Shown: one piece after another, positions 11,947 to 23,935 of the stretch
Layout of the letters: the number at the start of each line of letters is the position of its first letter
How positions within the stretch are numbered: position 1 is the first letter of the stretch
NCBI GenBank assembly: GCA_963854835.1
Contig: OY978530.1
Span: 39,908,251-39,972,250, forward strand
From: Megamerina dolium
Lineage: Eukaryota; Arthropoda; Insecta; Diptera; Megamerinidae
Length of the DNA: 64,000 bases
Direction: 5' to 3'
Notes under the pieces: generated by a model
Told to the model about the DNA's origin: nothing
The model's input: only the letters and a program-made list of their open reading frames with translations
Databases searched by the model: none
Translations under genes and position numbers: made by a program

Positions 11947-12078
11947 ACCTGTTCCAAAAACTTAGGTCTTCTGATCCATATACCGTCGTCTGTTCTGCCG
12001 ATCTTCGCCGCAAAATCAGCTGGATTTGACTTGGATGGAGCCCAGTTCCACTGAGTGATGTTAGTTCATTTAAGGATT

Positions 12079-12144
12079 TCTAATCGGGGTATTGCAATCG
12101 GTTTGAGAGGAGTTACCTTGGATTTGGCTGCCACGACAGATACA
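12079..12144. repeat. 66-bp local duplication in BEL B, copy 1
   Basis: These 66 bases, starting tctaatcggggtattgcaat, recur at 12345-12410 in the same orientation with no difference that I could see. Copy 2 is the in-frame RNase H sequence and copy 1 is displaced. Confidence 0.85.
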
Positions 12145-12220
12145 TTTCACTAAATCTGTACATCACGAAGGCCTTGAAGTTTTTTCACTAAATCTGTACA
12201 TCACGAAGGCCTTGAAGTTT
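12145..12220. repeat. 38-bp tandem repeat, two units
   Basis: tttcactaaatctgtacatc... occurs twice in tandem (12145-12182 and 12183-12220), period 38. It directly follows the displaced 66-bp copy and encodes part of the minus-strand KKLQGLRDVQI stretch twice. Confidence 0.85.
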
Positions 12221-12344
12221 TTTTGGGTCCATGGATAACCACTTTAAAACTGACTTTGAATCGGACCAGAAAAAGCTTTTGGTGCAACGAATACGTGAAG
12301 CCTTTTGAACGGCCAAACGGGCACCTATTACTGCTGCTTTTAGC

Positions 12345-12410
12345 TCTAATCGGGGTATTGCAATCGGTTTGAGAGGAGTTACCTTGGATTTGGCTGCCAC
12401 GACAGATACA
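12345..12410. repeat. 66-bp local duplication in BEL B, copy 2
   Basis: Source-like copy of the 66-bp repeat at 12079-12144, within the RNase H frame. Confidence 0.85.
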
Positions 12411-14029
12411 TCGATATCGTCATTATGTTGAATTTGGAAATAGCAAACTGCCACATATGCATTTTCGCCTACATCAACAAACGTATGTAATTGAATGTTC
12501 GGTGTTGTCTTCAGCAGCTTAGAATAACATCTAGGGATGGCAATGTACTTATTTTGTGCTGGTTTGATAGTCAGTGGAGCCACTTTACGTGCAACTCTTC
12601 TTTCAGCTCGTCATCCCATTTTAAACCTGAGTGCCAAATATCTTGTAATAAGATTTTCAGTCCGATTGTACAATGTGATACAAATCCAAGTGAATCAAAT
12701 ATGGACATAAGGACTTGCAGGTCTTCCCTCTTTGTAGAGACCACATTCGCTTGGAAAACATCTCTTCTGACTATCGAGAAAATGTAATGATACTGAAATA
12801 CGTCTTTATTGGATTCCTAATACATACCGAGAATTTTCTCCATAGCTCCATACGAATTTCCAGCTCCTGATCCATCGTCGCATAATTGTTGCAGTACGAG
12901 AGGAAAATTAATGTCCCTCTTTTGCATATGAAAGCCAACGGAAGCGTGAATATATTTCACGGTTTTCGCTTATTCTATCGATTCTTCTGAGTCGACACTG
13001 TCGATAAAATCATTCATGTAGTGGTAGCTCTCAACTGCTTTAACAGCGCGAGGGAACAAAGTACGGAATTCCTCTGCGTTCTTGTTCCGGACGAATTGGG
13101 CGATGCAAGGAGCGCAGCTTATACCAAAGGTCAGAGCCTTCATCACTTACATACATGGCTTATTCTTACCGCTGTCGTCTTTAAACCACAAAAAACATTG
13201 AGCGTGCATATCTTCATCCCTTACGTTTATGCGATAAAACATTTCGGCCCTGTTGAAGCAGACTGCAATTTTTCCCAAAATCAGGGAGGCTAATTAGAAA
13301 GTGATTGAGAGGCTTGTCATTAGATTTTGCCGCTACGTCCCAGATGAGGCGAACCTTGCCAGGATTATTTGGATTAAGAGACCTTTATATGAAAATATTT
13401 CTGAGCTCGATACCTTTCGCGCGTAGAGAAATTCGGAAATTAGTTTGATAATTTCAGCTTGCATTGTTTGCTGTAACTGAGAATTTTTACAAAACCTCTT
13501 TTGCAAACACTTAAGACGGTGGCATGCAATCTCGTAACTTTCAGGCAGTGGAACTTCTTCGTTTTTCCAAAGCAAACCCATTTCAAATTGTTGGTCTATT
13601 TTCATGGCAGAACTTTCAAGGGCCTTCATGGCCTTTTTGTCGTCATCTGATAGGATTTTCTTCTCTTGAGGCAATTCCAAGGCGAGATACTCCTTCACTT
13701 CATCGTGAAGCACTTGGTAACGTTTTTCACAATCGTATGTATGCATGTTTAATGACCGGGATGATCCGCGAAATTTGCCGCAGCCCTGAAGTGCCCAACC
13801 TAAACGGATTTTCGTTGCAATTGGCCGACCATGTTCGCCTTCTCTTATCTTCAAAGGAACTGCAACACTCCAGTTGTTGAGTCCAACTAAAATCATTGGC
13901 TTTGCGTTTCTGTATGATTGCACTGGCAAACCTTTGAGATATGCGTTGATCATGACGACTACACCGAAGCTTAGAGACTATTTGGGCAGGCGAAGATTGT
14001 TGACAGTACCTCTACGTCAACCTTCACAA

Positions 14030-14872
14030 CTGGATGGTGAATTACATAGTCCAAACGGAGTTCTCTTGAATATAAATTGCCCATCACAAGTAGAGAACGC
14101 AGTGTATTTCATACTGCCAGTATCCATTGGAACGTGGAAAAAACCATTCTTGAAATCAATTGTTGAGATTATTTTGCGCCAAATAACTTATCTAACTGAT
14201 CGTCAACCCTCTGCATAGGAAATCTATCCTTTTGTAACCCTTGGTTCACCTTACCGAAATCAACACACAAAAGGTAACGACCATGCTTTTCACGTACTAC
14301 AACCACCAAACTTGAAAACTCGAAACTCACACTATCTATAAGCCATTCACCAACCTGATCATGTACTATTTTTGCTTCCAAAGGTCGATGGTAAATTGAA
14401 GTTTCGTCTTTCAAAATTAAGCGTGTCTTTTTGGGCAATCAATATCTTTTTGCGGTATGTAGCTTTGTAACATTTCTAAGACGACTTCCTCGTAAGGTTT
14501 AAATACGTCTAGCTCTACATCTCCAACCACTATATTAACTTCAGAAAAACAAGTTGAGTAATCATCGAAATCTTTACTAATCATCTTTAGTGAAACAGCA
14601 AGAGATGTTGTTTGTAATACACATCCATAAAAAAATTCACACTCTAAAAAAAAAACTGGAATAACATAAAAAACGCAACTGTATGATTCTTCAGATACAA
14701 TGATGTCACGTTGAAAGCGTCCTTCGGCAGTAGTTTCGTTTGAAGCCAATCCAACAAAAGTTTTATTTTTTTGAAGTTCAGGACTTTCGATGGTACTATG
14801 AATATCTTTCCTTTTCAAAGTAAAGCAGCTTCCTGTGTCGATGCTCGAAATTACAACCGATAATAATGGCAT
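14030..14872 (-). pseudogene. Gypsy A protease and start of reverse transcriptase
   Basis: The frame at 14417-14872 begins MPLLSVVISSIDTGSCFTL, with the DTG active-site triad of retropepsins. The frame at 14169-14438 gives the RT entry region: RLILKDETSIYHRPLEAK, a variant of the Gypsy RT fingers, then GRYLLCVDFGKVNQGLQKDR and QRVDDQLDKLFGAK. It continues in another frame as FKNGFFHVPMDTGSMKYTAF and ends at about 14030. The YLDD catalytic box is lost with the truncation. Confidence 0.78.
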
Positions 14873-14934
14873 TGAATAATTAATTTTGTTACTTCCAATG
14901 CTTCAAGTCATACAACCAGAGGCAATATGCCCTA

Positions 14935-15715
14935 ATTTATTGCATTTAAAGCATTTTCTGCCTATACTTGTATAAGGTCACTCCCTTGCACCATGTCCTT
15001 CTCTACCGCAGCTGAAACAAGCCAACATGGTGTTCAACTTCACGTTCTCTTTCGACATCTTCGAGTAAGCAAATTCAATTCGTTTTGTATTTTTCACACG
15101 TTCATATTCAGAAAATTTCGAATTCAATTCATTGCAACTGGCTGCTCCATAAAGTGTTGATTTGTCCATAGAATTATCGACGATTCCAACCACGATGTAG
15201 GCTATTGTCAGATTTTCCAAAATTTATGGTTGCAGCAATATCACGCATCTCATAGAAGTATTTCCTCCACCATCCTGTAACAGTTTTCCACAGAGCTGTT
15301 TCTTGCCAAAAAACCACAAATAAGTCTCTCTCCACATGCAGAGAAGAATGCAATTCCTCAAATATGTTAATCCACACTTCAATGCACATTTCATCTCCGC
15401 CGGTGAAAGTCTCAATAGCATTATCCGCATCCCTGAGCGACTGCCGACCATGTGCATCGCTACATTCATCGTATACAAAAACATTATTTTGTTCAACATT
15501 ATCTTGTCGTTCAGCATTGCCATCTCGTTCGTCATCATAACCTCGCTCATCAGCATAATTTTTTCAGTATCTTGCTCATCGCCAATATGTTCTGCAGACA
15601 CAAAGTTCTTTAAATTCAATTTTAAGACGGGTCTACTACCATTGATAGGTAACTGCCTGCGTTCTAGCTCTTCTCTCAATTGACTAATCGTCATTCGATT
15701 AGTATGTAATTGCAC
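14935..15715 (-). pseudogene. Gypsy A gag with SAP-like N-terminus and CCHC knuckles
   Basis: The minus-strand frame from 15715 starts near MTISQLREELERRQLPINGS, whose pattern resembles a SAP helix pair seen at the start of some Gypsy gag proteins; this is a resemblance, not a proven domain. The middle is broken by frame changes. The end (15010 to 14935) shows two zinc-knuckle-like motifs, CFSCGREGHGARE then KCFKCNKLGHIASGC, with a stop between them. Gag packages element RNA in the family. Confidence 0.65.
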
Positions 15716-15744
15716 GAAAATGGAAATTCAATCGATTTTTTCTG

Positions 15745-16420
15745 TGTATAGACTTTTTATTTTTAATTGAAGTATACGCCCATACTATCGATACACTTTC
15801 TCCATTTCAGAGGTAGCTCAATTATCCCTCTGCTGTAGAAACCTGGTTCACGGGAGTCGATGAAGGCACTTTTGACAACTTTTCCGGAGCTAAATTTTGT
15901 TCCTACAAGCAAGTCGTCCATATTCCGAAGGAAGTGGTAGGCGGTGGTAGCAAGGTCATTTCAATATGGTGGGTGACGGAGAGTTTCCAAATCCAATTCC
16001 TATAGCTTTGCAACAGTTATTCGTGCAGTGTGTGGTAGCGCGTTATCGTGGTAGAGGACGGCGGTTGATCGGTTACCCAATTACGACTGTTTAATCGCAC
16101 GATTACACATCATTTCGTTCAGCTGCATACAGTAGACATTCGCTGTGATCGATTCGCCCGGTTTCATGAAGCTGTGGTGGATTACAACGACTCCAGACCA
16201 CCAAAGAGTCACTATCAGCTTCTTCTGGTGGATGTTTCGTTTCAAGCAGTGTTTCGTTGCTTCATCTCGATCCAAGCTCGCTTTTGTTGCTAGCAAGGAG
16301 CAAAAGGAAAGCTTCGAGCGATAAAGTTTTTGGCCATCGTTCAATTTGTGTGGTAGTTACTTGTCCAGCTTTTTCACCTTGCCGATTTGAGCCAAATGCG
16401 TTAGTATTGTAATCTCAAAA
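15745..16420 (-). mobile_element. mariner transposon relic (mariner A)
   Basis: Minus-strand mariner-type transposase remains. The best frame is 16081-16344 (SLDRDEATKHCLKRNIHQKK, VTLWWSGVVVIHHSFMKPGE, SITANVYCMQLNEMM). It continues in changed frames to YHDNALPHTA (about 16040), YHFLRNMDDLLVGTKF (about 15940) and the C-terminus KWRKCIDSMGVYF (about 15790). About 20 residues around the first catalytic Asp are missing between LLATKAS and LDRDEA. The N-terminal DNA-binding part is absent. No terminal repeat was identified, so the limits are approximate. Confidence 0.75.
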
Positions 16421-16452
16421 CGGTTCTGTCGTTTGGAACCGGCTAATATAAA
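16420..16452 (+). mobile_element. Short SINE body fragment
   Basis: ggttctgtcgtttggaaccg followed by gctaatataa matches the SINE body segment seen at 20049-20080 and 53181-53210. It is only about 33 bases long. Confidence 0.4.
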
Positions 16453-16649
16453 AAGCTCCATCCATCTCGTTAGTGCAGGCTTTGCCCTTGCGCTCGGTAT
16501 GCCTTGCTATTTTACTTTCATTAGCCATTTCTGTCCAATCTGCCTTTCCCATTGTATTCCATAACCTTTACAAGATATGGAACACTGATCTTCTTGTATT
16601 TGCTCGGCAAGACATTCGTAAGTCGTATGTGGACAATGCGTTCCTTGTT

Positions 16650-16900
16650 TTCTACTCGAGAATAACGCTCAATTACATCAGCAAGGCGACGAGATAGAGC
16701 ATCCGCGTTACCATGATGTCTTCCTTTACGGTGCTCGATTGTAAAGTCATAAATCTGCAGCCGTTCAGTACTCAGCGCTCATTGTCCTTCTGGATTTGTT
16801 AACTGTAATAACAATCTTAGCGATGCGTGATTAGTTCGTTTATGGTATCATTTACTGTACAAGTATTTATGGAAATATTTCACACATTACAATATTGCGA
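16650..16900 (-). pseudogene. Gypsy B RNase H end
   Basis: Minus-strand translation gives STERLQIYDFTIEHRKGRHH then GNADALSRRLADVI, the standard end of Gypsy RNase H before integrase. A stop occurs upstream in the LLLQLTNPEGQ stretch. Integrase is not present in recognisable form. Confidence 0.75.
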
Positions 16901-16913
16901 GTAACTTTTTTCG

Positions 16914-17420
<507 letters not shown>

Positions 17421-18012
17421 ATTCTTATTCATATCCAGAACCTGTGCATCCTCCTGTGCAATATCCAGGGTTAACATGTACTCCATATTGTTTAGTAATC
17501 CATCCATGGTCAAGCAGTTTGGCACACGCTGTAATTGTAAAATGTGAATGATGGGACAACCCACTATTGAAGTCAATTTACGTCATTCTGAACGAATAGC
17601 TAATATGAGTGGATCGATCATTGTCCACTTTATTCCTTCCTTTGTCTTCCAGGAGAAATCGATCTTGATCGCTTTCGTCGTAGACGGCAATCATGCGTGA
17701 TCATGGTTTGTCTCAAATGATGCACTTATCACTAAATTTATTTTCTCGTCGATCCCTTGTTTTTGCATCAAGTTGCACTACTGATATGAATGCCTGACAC
17801 ACTGTCAACTAGATACTTTGTTTATGCTTCTAGTTGGCGTATTCGTGGAATTGGTCGTCACATCAACTCTATCAGCTACATACGTCAAAGCACTGCTGAC
17901 AGTTCCGGCATTGCACTTTTCGATGACATGAATAGGAACGCTAGATAATATATCCGCTCAATATTGGAATGGAAAGGCTGAAGGCTCTTATTACTTCGCT
18001 GCACTCGCAATC

Positions 18013-18240
18013 TTAATTCCACTCAATGCGCTGGAGTGTGTCCATCAGTGATTGGTAGCTACTAAGAGCTATCTCTGGAACCATCTGCAACACTTCTGAG
18101 TCATTACCTCTTAATGCGAGAATTAGAGCAGCAGTGTTTTCGCAATCGTCCCATTGATTCTTCGATGCTGTTGTCTTGAATTGAACCTTAAAGCTCTTTA
18201 AATACATATTCCGGTACAACACGCGAGTTACGCTCCAGAC
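18013..18240 (-). pseudogene. Gypsy B gag (capsid) fragment
   Basis: The minus-strand frame at 18013-18282 has YLKSFKVQFKTTASKNQWDD then CENTAALILALRGNDSEVLQ and YQSLMDTLQRIEW, the retrotransposon gag pattern of Mag-like Gypsy elements. It lacks the start of gag and the zinc knuckles. An identical copy lies at 21399-21668. Confidence 0.7.
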
Positions 18241-18469
18241 GCAACATAAAGCCCTTTTTCCGTATATTTCCAACAAAAACACCTAAAATATTTTCCCACA
18301 CAATTTATTTTGATTTCTTTTAATGAACTTGAATTAGTGCATAATTGGCCTCGTTTAGACGGCTGACAAATGTGATAAAATCGCAATATATATGAGATTA
18401 CGTGAAGTGCACGTGGGAGAGCTGAAAACCGATCTAAAATATTATCGTTTTCAACTGATCTAACGAAAT

Positions 18470-19524
18470 TCGATTTGATCAGCATCACAAAAGCCATGAA
18501 ATTGCAAGCTTAATCGCTTCATCACAGTCTATGTTGTCGAGCCACAATTGTTGCATCAATATTTTAGCAACAATAATCTTAGGTGCCAACCATCCGGCAG
18601 GGTCAAATAATTTGGCAATCATAGATAAAACCTCGCGTTTCGTAAAGGATATCTTATTTGTAAGGGCAATTGGGAAAAAAGCAGTCGGAGCCGGTATTCC
18701 ATTGCAGACATAATGTTTTAGCTGTGCTCTTATCGGATATATTTAAGAATTCAGAATCCAATATGTGATTTGAGGGAATGTTTGCAAGAACGTCTTAATG
18801 GTTCGACGTCCACTTCCTTGGGGAGAATCCTGCTGATTGCAATGTCGAATTCAGCTGATTTCGTGCCGTGATAGATTCGGTCAGCGTACGAGCTCTGGCA
18901 AATACGTCATCTACGTACATTGAGAGCTTCAAAATGTCGGAAGCAAAAGGGTTCTTCATTTCATTCTCATGCGCGAGTTGCAAAAGGGTTCTTATGGCCA
19001 AGTATGGAGCACAGTTCACGCCGAAGGTGACAGTTTGCAGCTCAAAAACCTGAAGCTCTTGTCTACGGATTTTCGAAAATAGATGCGTTGGTAGGGGGTG
19101 TGTTTGGGATGCACGAGAATCTTCCGGTACATTTCCTCAATATCAGCGTTAAAAATGAACCGATAAAACTTTCGCTTGATAATCAGAATCATCCAATCTG
19201 ATTGAAGTATGGGACCAGTACATAATACATCATTAAGACTTTTGTCACTAATAGTACGACTAGAGGCATTGAAAACCGCACGAAGTTTCGTGGTGGTCGG
19301 TCGGACTTCACCACCGCATGATGAGGAAGATAATATGACAAAGAGGGAGCTGAGCTATTATAAGCGATTATCTTCATGTGCCCAAGATCGAGATATTCGG
19401 CAATAACTCGATCAAATTCGATTTTAAGTTGGGGAGTCTTAAGTAACCACACTTCGTTACCAAAGTTGTCATTAAGAGACTCTCGCAATTCTGCGCAATA
19501 CGTTTCACAGTATAAGTCTTCGGC
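18470..19524 (-). pseudogene. BEL C reverse transcriptase (copy 1, truncated)
   Basis: BEL/Pao RT on the minus strand. Blocks: 19189-19488 (EFDRVIAEYLDLGHM and SLSYYLPHHAVVKSDRPPRN), 18795-19019 (MNCAPYLAIRTLLQLAHENE and the catalytic MYVDDVFARA), and 18500-18720 (IARLFDPAGWLAPKIIVAKI). It then reaches HGFCDA at the start of the RNase H and breaks off near Gypsy gag. The 5' side is cut at 19524, whereas copy 2 continues into the protease. Confidence 0.8.
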
Positions 19525-19822
<298 letters not shown>

Positions 19823-19826
19823 AAAA

Positions 19827-20443
<617 letters not shown>

Positions 20444-20445
<2 letters not shown>

Positions 20446-21668
20446 AATACTTCTTTCAACTTTTCAGGTGGTTATTAAAATCTTTTCCCATCTTGATAAT
20501 GTCATCGAGGTACACTAAGTACGCTTTCCAGTGTAGTCTTTTTAGTATACGTTTCATCAAACGTAGCTGGTGCATTATATAGACCAAATCGTACCGTAAA
20601 TTGCAATAGACCATCGCCAACACTGAAAACTGTTTTTTTTATGTTTTCCTCTCCGAGTTCCACTTGCCAGTAGCTAATTTACAGGTAAAGAGTTGAAAAT
20701 CACTTCGCACTGGCTGCCAAGAATCTATTACGCTCTGAGCACTGCGAAGTGGCTAGCTTTCTCTAGGATAGCATATTCCAATGTACCATTGCTAATAGAT
20801 ACTCGTATTCTTATTCATATCCAGAACCTGTGCATCCTCCTGTGCAATATCCAGGGTTAACATGTACTCCATATTGTTTAGTAATCCATCCATGGTCAAG
20901 CAGTTTGGCACACGCTGTAATTGTAAAATGTGAATGATGGGACAACCCACTATTGAAGTCAATTTACGTCATTCTGAACGAATAGCTAATATGAGTGGAT
21001 CGATCATTGTCCACTTTATTCCTTCCTTTGTCTTCCAGGAGAAATCGATCTTGATCGCTTTCGTCGTAGACGGCAATCATGCGTGATCATGGTTTGTCTC
21101 AAATGATGCACTTATCACTAAATTTATTTTCTCGTCGATCCCTTGTTTTTGCATCAAGTTGCACTACTGATATGAATGCCTGACACACTGTCAACTAGAT
21201 ACGTTGTTTATGCTTCTAGTTGGCGTATTCGTGGAATTGGTCGGCACATCAACTCTATCAGCTACATACGTCAAAGCACTGCTGACAGTTCCGGCATTGC
21301 ACTTTTCGATGACATGAATAGGAACGCTAGATAATATATCCGCTCAATATTGGAATGGAAAGGCTGAAGGCTCTTATTACTTCGCTGCACTCGCAATCTT
21401 AATTCCACTCAATGCGCTGGAGTGTGTCCATCAGTGATTGGTAGCTACTAAGAGCTATCTCTGGAACCATCTGCAACACTTCTGAGTCATTACCTCTTAA
21501 TGCGAGAATTAGAGCAGCAGTGTTTTCGCAATCGTCCCATTGATTCTTCGATGCTGTTGTCTTGAATTGAACCTTAAAGCTCTTTAAATACATATTCCGG
21601 TACAACACGCGAGTTACGCTCCAGACGCAACATAAAGCCCTTTTTCCGTATATTTCCAACAAAAACAC
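20444..21668 (-). pseudogene. Gypsy B duplicate: RT and gag remnants
   Basis: Identical in the visible blocks to 17058-18282: YLDD palm near 20516, gag block at 21399-21668. It is a passenger in the duplication, already broken before it. Confidence 0.75.
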
Positions 21669-22910
21669 CTAAAATATTTTCCCACACAATTTATTTTGAT
21701 TTCTTTTAATGAACTTGAATTAGTGCATAATTGGCCTCGTTTAGACGGCTGACAAATGTGATAAAATCGCAATATATATGAGATTACGTGAAGTGCACGT
21801 GGGAGAGCTGAAAACCGATCTAAAATATTATCGTTTTCAACTGATCTAACGAAATTCGATTTGATCAGCATCACAAAAGCCATGAAATTGCAAGCTTAAT
21901 CGCTTCATCACAGTCTATGTTGTCGAGCCACAATTGTTGCATCAATATTTTAGCAACAATAATCTTAGGTGCCAACCATCCGGCAGGGTCAAATAATTTG
22001 GCAATCATAGATAAAACCTCGCGTTTCGTAAAGGATATCTTATTTGTAAGGGCAATTGGGAAAAAAGCAGTCGGAGCCGGTATTCCATTGCAGACATAAT
22101 GTTTTAGCTGTGCTCTTATCGGATATATTTAAGAATTCAGAATCCAATATGTGATTTGAGGGAATGTTTGCAAGAACGTCTTAATGGTTCGACGTCCACT
22201 TCCTTGGGGAGAATCCTGCTGATTGCAATGTCGAATTCAGCTGATTTCGTGCCGTGATAGATTCGGTCAGCGTACGAGCTCTGGCAAATACGTCATCTAC
22301 GTACATTGAGAGCTTCAAAATGTCGGAAGCAAAAGGGTTCTTCATTTCATTCTCATGCGCGAGTTGCAAAAGGGTTCTTATGGCCAAGTATGGAGCACAG
22401 TTCACGCCGAAGGTGACAGTTTGCAGCTCAAAAACCTGAAGCTCTTGTCTACGGATTTTCGAAAATAGATGCGTTGGTAGGGGGTGTGTTTGGGATGCAC
22501 GAGAATCTTCCGGTACATTTCCTCAATATCAGCGTTAAAAATGAACCGATAAAACTTTCGCTTGATAATCAGAATCATCCAATCTGATTGAAGTATGGGA
22601 CCAGTACATAATACATCATTAAGACTTTTGTCACTAATAGTACGACTAGAGGCATTGAAAACCGCACGAAGTTTCGTGGTGGTCGGTCGGACTTCACCAC
22701 CGCATGATGAGGAAGATAATATGACAAAGAGGGAGCTGAGCTATTATAAGCGATTATCTTCATGTGCCCAAGATCGAGATATTCGGCAATAACTCGATCA
22801 AATTCGATTTTAAGTTGGGGAGTCTTAAGTAACCACACTTCGTTACCAAAGTTGTCATTAAGAGACTCGCGCAATTCTGCGCAATACGTTTCACAGTATA
22901 AGTCTTCGGC
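20444..22910. repeat. 2467-bp duplicated segment, copy 2
   Basis: Second copy of 17058-19524. Its right side is the natural one: the BEL frame continues past 22910 into RFWEIEELQELLVSQ and the protease. Its left side meets (TA)n and SINE B. It repeats Gypsy B RT (20444-20806) and gag (21399-21668) without coding change that I could see. Confidence 0.95.
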
Positions 22911-23600
22911 TGACTTACCAGTAGTTCTTGGAGCTCTTCTATCTCCTAGAATCGGGAAATTTGACGATAGAGAATAATTTCATTATAGAATGACAAAACT
23001 GGTCCGGGCTCTTGCGTGTTCGCATAACGAACAGTGATAATCTAGCCGCAAACGGTATTTTGGGCAATCAGGGTAATAAGAATGCCTTTGCGAATACCAT
23101 CTTGGAGTATGGAAGAGTAGATATCTATACCTAATACCAGATCTACTGGGGAACTTCTATGTAAATTTTTATCTGCTAATTGTTGGCCTGCTAGTTTCTT
23201 ACGTAAGATAGCAAATATGTTACGAGATGGTAATTTTCCTAACACAAAGGCATCCACTTTAATCGTTACGCTGGGGTCAACTGAGGATCCGATCTCCAAC
23301 GAACACATTTTCGACGAATGCGCTGTAACGACCTCATTTAGGCCCGTAACTGTGGTCCGTACATCGCAAATAGGGAGGCGCAACCTATTTAGCAGCCGCT
23401 CGGACATAAACCTAGCTTCCGAACCGGAATCGATAAGCGCTCGAGCTGTAAAGGATATGTTGTGGTGTCGAATGTGTACCAGTGCTGTTCCCAGTAGCAC
23501 TGCATGGTTTTGTGTAGGGTGGCTTGTTGAATCCAAAGCCGTTTCGTGGTTTTCCTATGTAGCAGGTTGTAATTGGAATTCTAATGGATCAGAATGACCT
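21856..23600 (-). mobile_element. BEL/Pao LTR retrotransposon fragment (BEL C, longer copy)
   Basis: Minus-strand gag end, protease and RT. From 23600 down: a gag tail with NYNLLHRKTTK, protease (23042-23536), RT entry RFWEIEELQELL (about 22960), RT blocks as in copy 1 (22575-22874, 22181-22405, 21886-22106). It ends by the Gypsy gag at 21668-21850. Only the portion up to 22910 is duplicated. Confidence 0.82.
23042..23536 (-). CDS. BEL C aspartic protease (DUF1758-like), open
   Basis: An open 164-codon frame with the BEL protease pattern: VLLGTALVHIRHHNISFTAR then ALIDSGSEARFMSERLLNRL, where DSGS is the active-site motif. The second half contains LPSRNIFAILRKKLAGQQLA and PVDLVLGIDIYSSILQDGI, ending NTVCG. 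In the family it cleaves the Gag-Pol precursor. The active-site block is intact, but it lies in an element without gag, RNase H or integrase nearby, so it is a conserved fragment rather than a working gene. Confidence 0.75.
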   Translation of the reverse strand: MDSTSHPTQNHAVLLGTALVHIRHHNISFTARALIDSGSEARFMSERLLNRLRLPICDVRTTVTGLNEVVTAHSSKMCSLEIGSSVDPSVTIKVDAFVLGKLPSRNIFAILRKKLAGQQLADKNLHRSSPVDLVLGIDIYSSILQDGIRKGILITLIAQNTVCG

Positions 23601-23935
23601 TTTTTTTATCTAGTAGTTTCATTGTTTTGTTTATAAATTGTTAAATATTATGTGGAGTATATAGGGAGAAAGAGAACAACCGAAATAAATAACTCACACG
23701 GTAGCGTTGTGTGTGTGTAATCCAAAATATCGAAATGTGCTATTTATATTAGTAAGTGGTTTTGTTATTGCCAATTTAGGTACTAAGTACTTACATATAA
23801 ATGGCATATACAAAAACTTGCGAAAATATCACAACAATAATTCTGGTGAAATGAGAAGAAGCACATCAGTAAGAACAAATGCTGTATTAAAAACAAGGTA
23901 TCTTTGTTGTACGTACGTACGATGGCGGATTGAGT
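23601..23935. other. Unassigned sequence
   Basis: Between BEL C and mariner B. It holds a short (GT)n at about 23708-23719 and ordinary AT-rich sequence; no feature seen. Confidence 0.4.

Larger units (their letters stand above)
11947..14010 (-). pseudogene. BEL B protease end, reverse transcriptase and RNase H
   Basis: From 14010 down: NNLRLPK, INAYLKGLPVQSYRNAKP and LVGLNNWSVAVPLKIREG close the protease domain, then the RT N-terminus runs to about 13330. RT palm sequence at 12600-13330 is decayed. RNase H is open at 12188-12583 (QLHTFVDVGENAYVAVCYF, AIPRLELKAAVIGARLA, FFWSDSKSVLKWL). The next region (WNWAPSKSNPADFAAKIGR) is at about 12050. A local duplication at 12079-12410 scrambles the RNase H to linker junction. 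Frameshifts and stops make it non-functional. Confidence 0.8.
14020..15720 (-). mobile_element. Ty3/Gypsy LTR retrotransposon 5' part (Gypsy A)
   Basis: Minus-strand fragment with gag (about 14935-15715), protease (14417-14872) and the start of RT (14030-14438), in Gypsy order. It stops within the RT, just after a PFGLCNSPS-like motif, and the next sequence toward lower coordinates is BEL B. No LTR was recognised. The junction at about 14010-14030 therefore joins two unrelated LTR elements in the same orientation. Confidence 0.78.
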
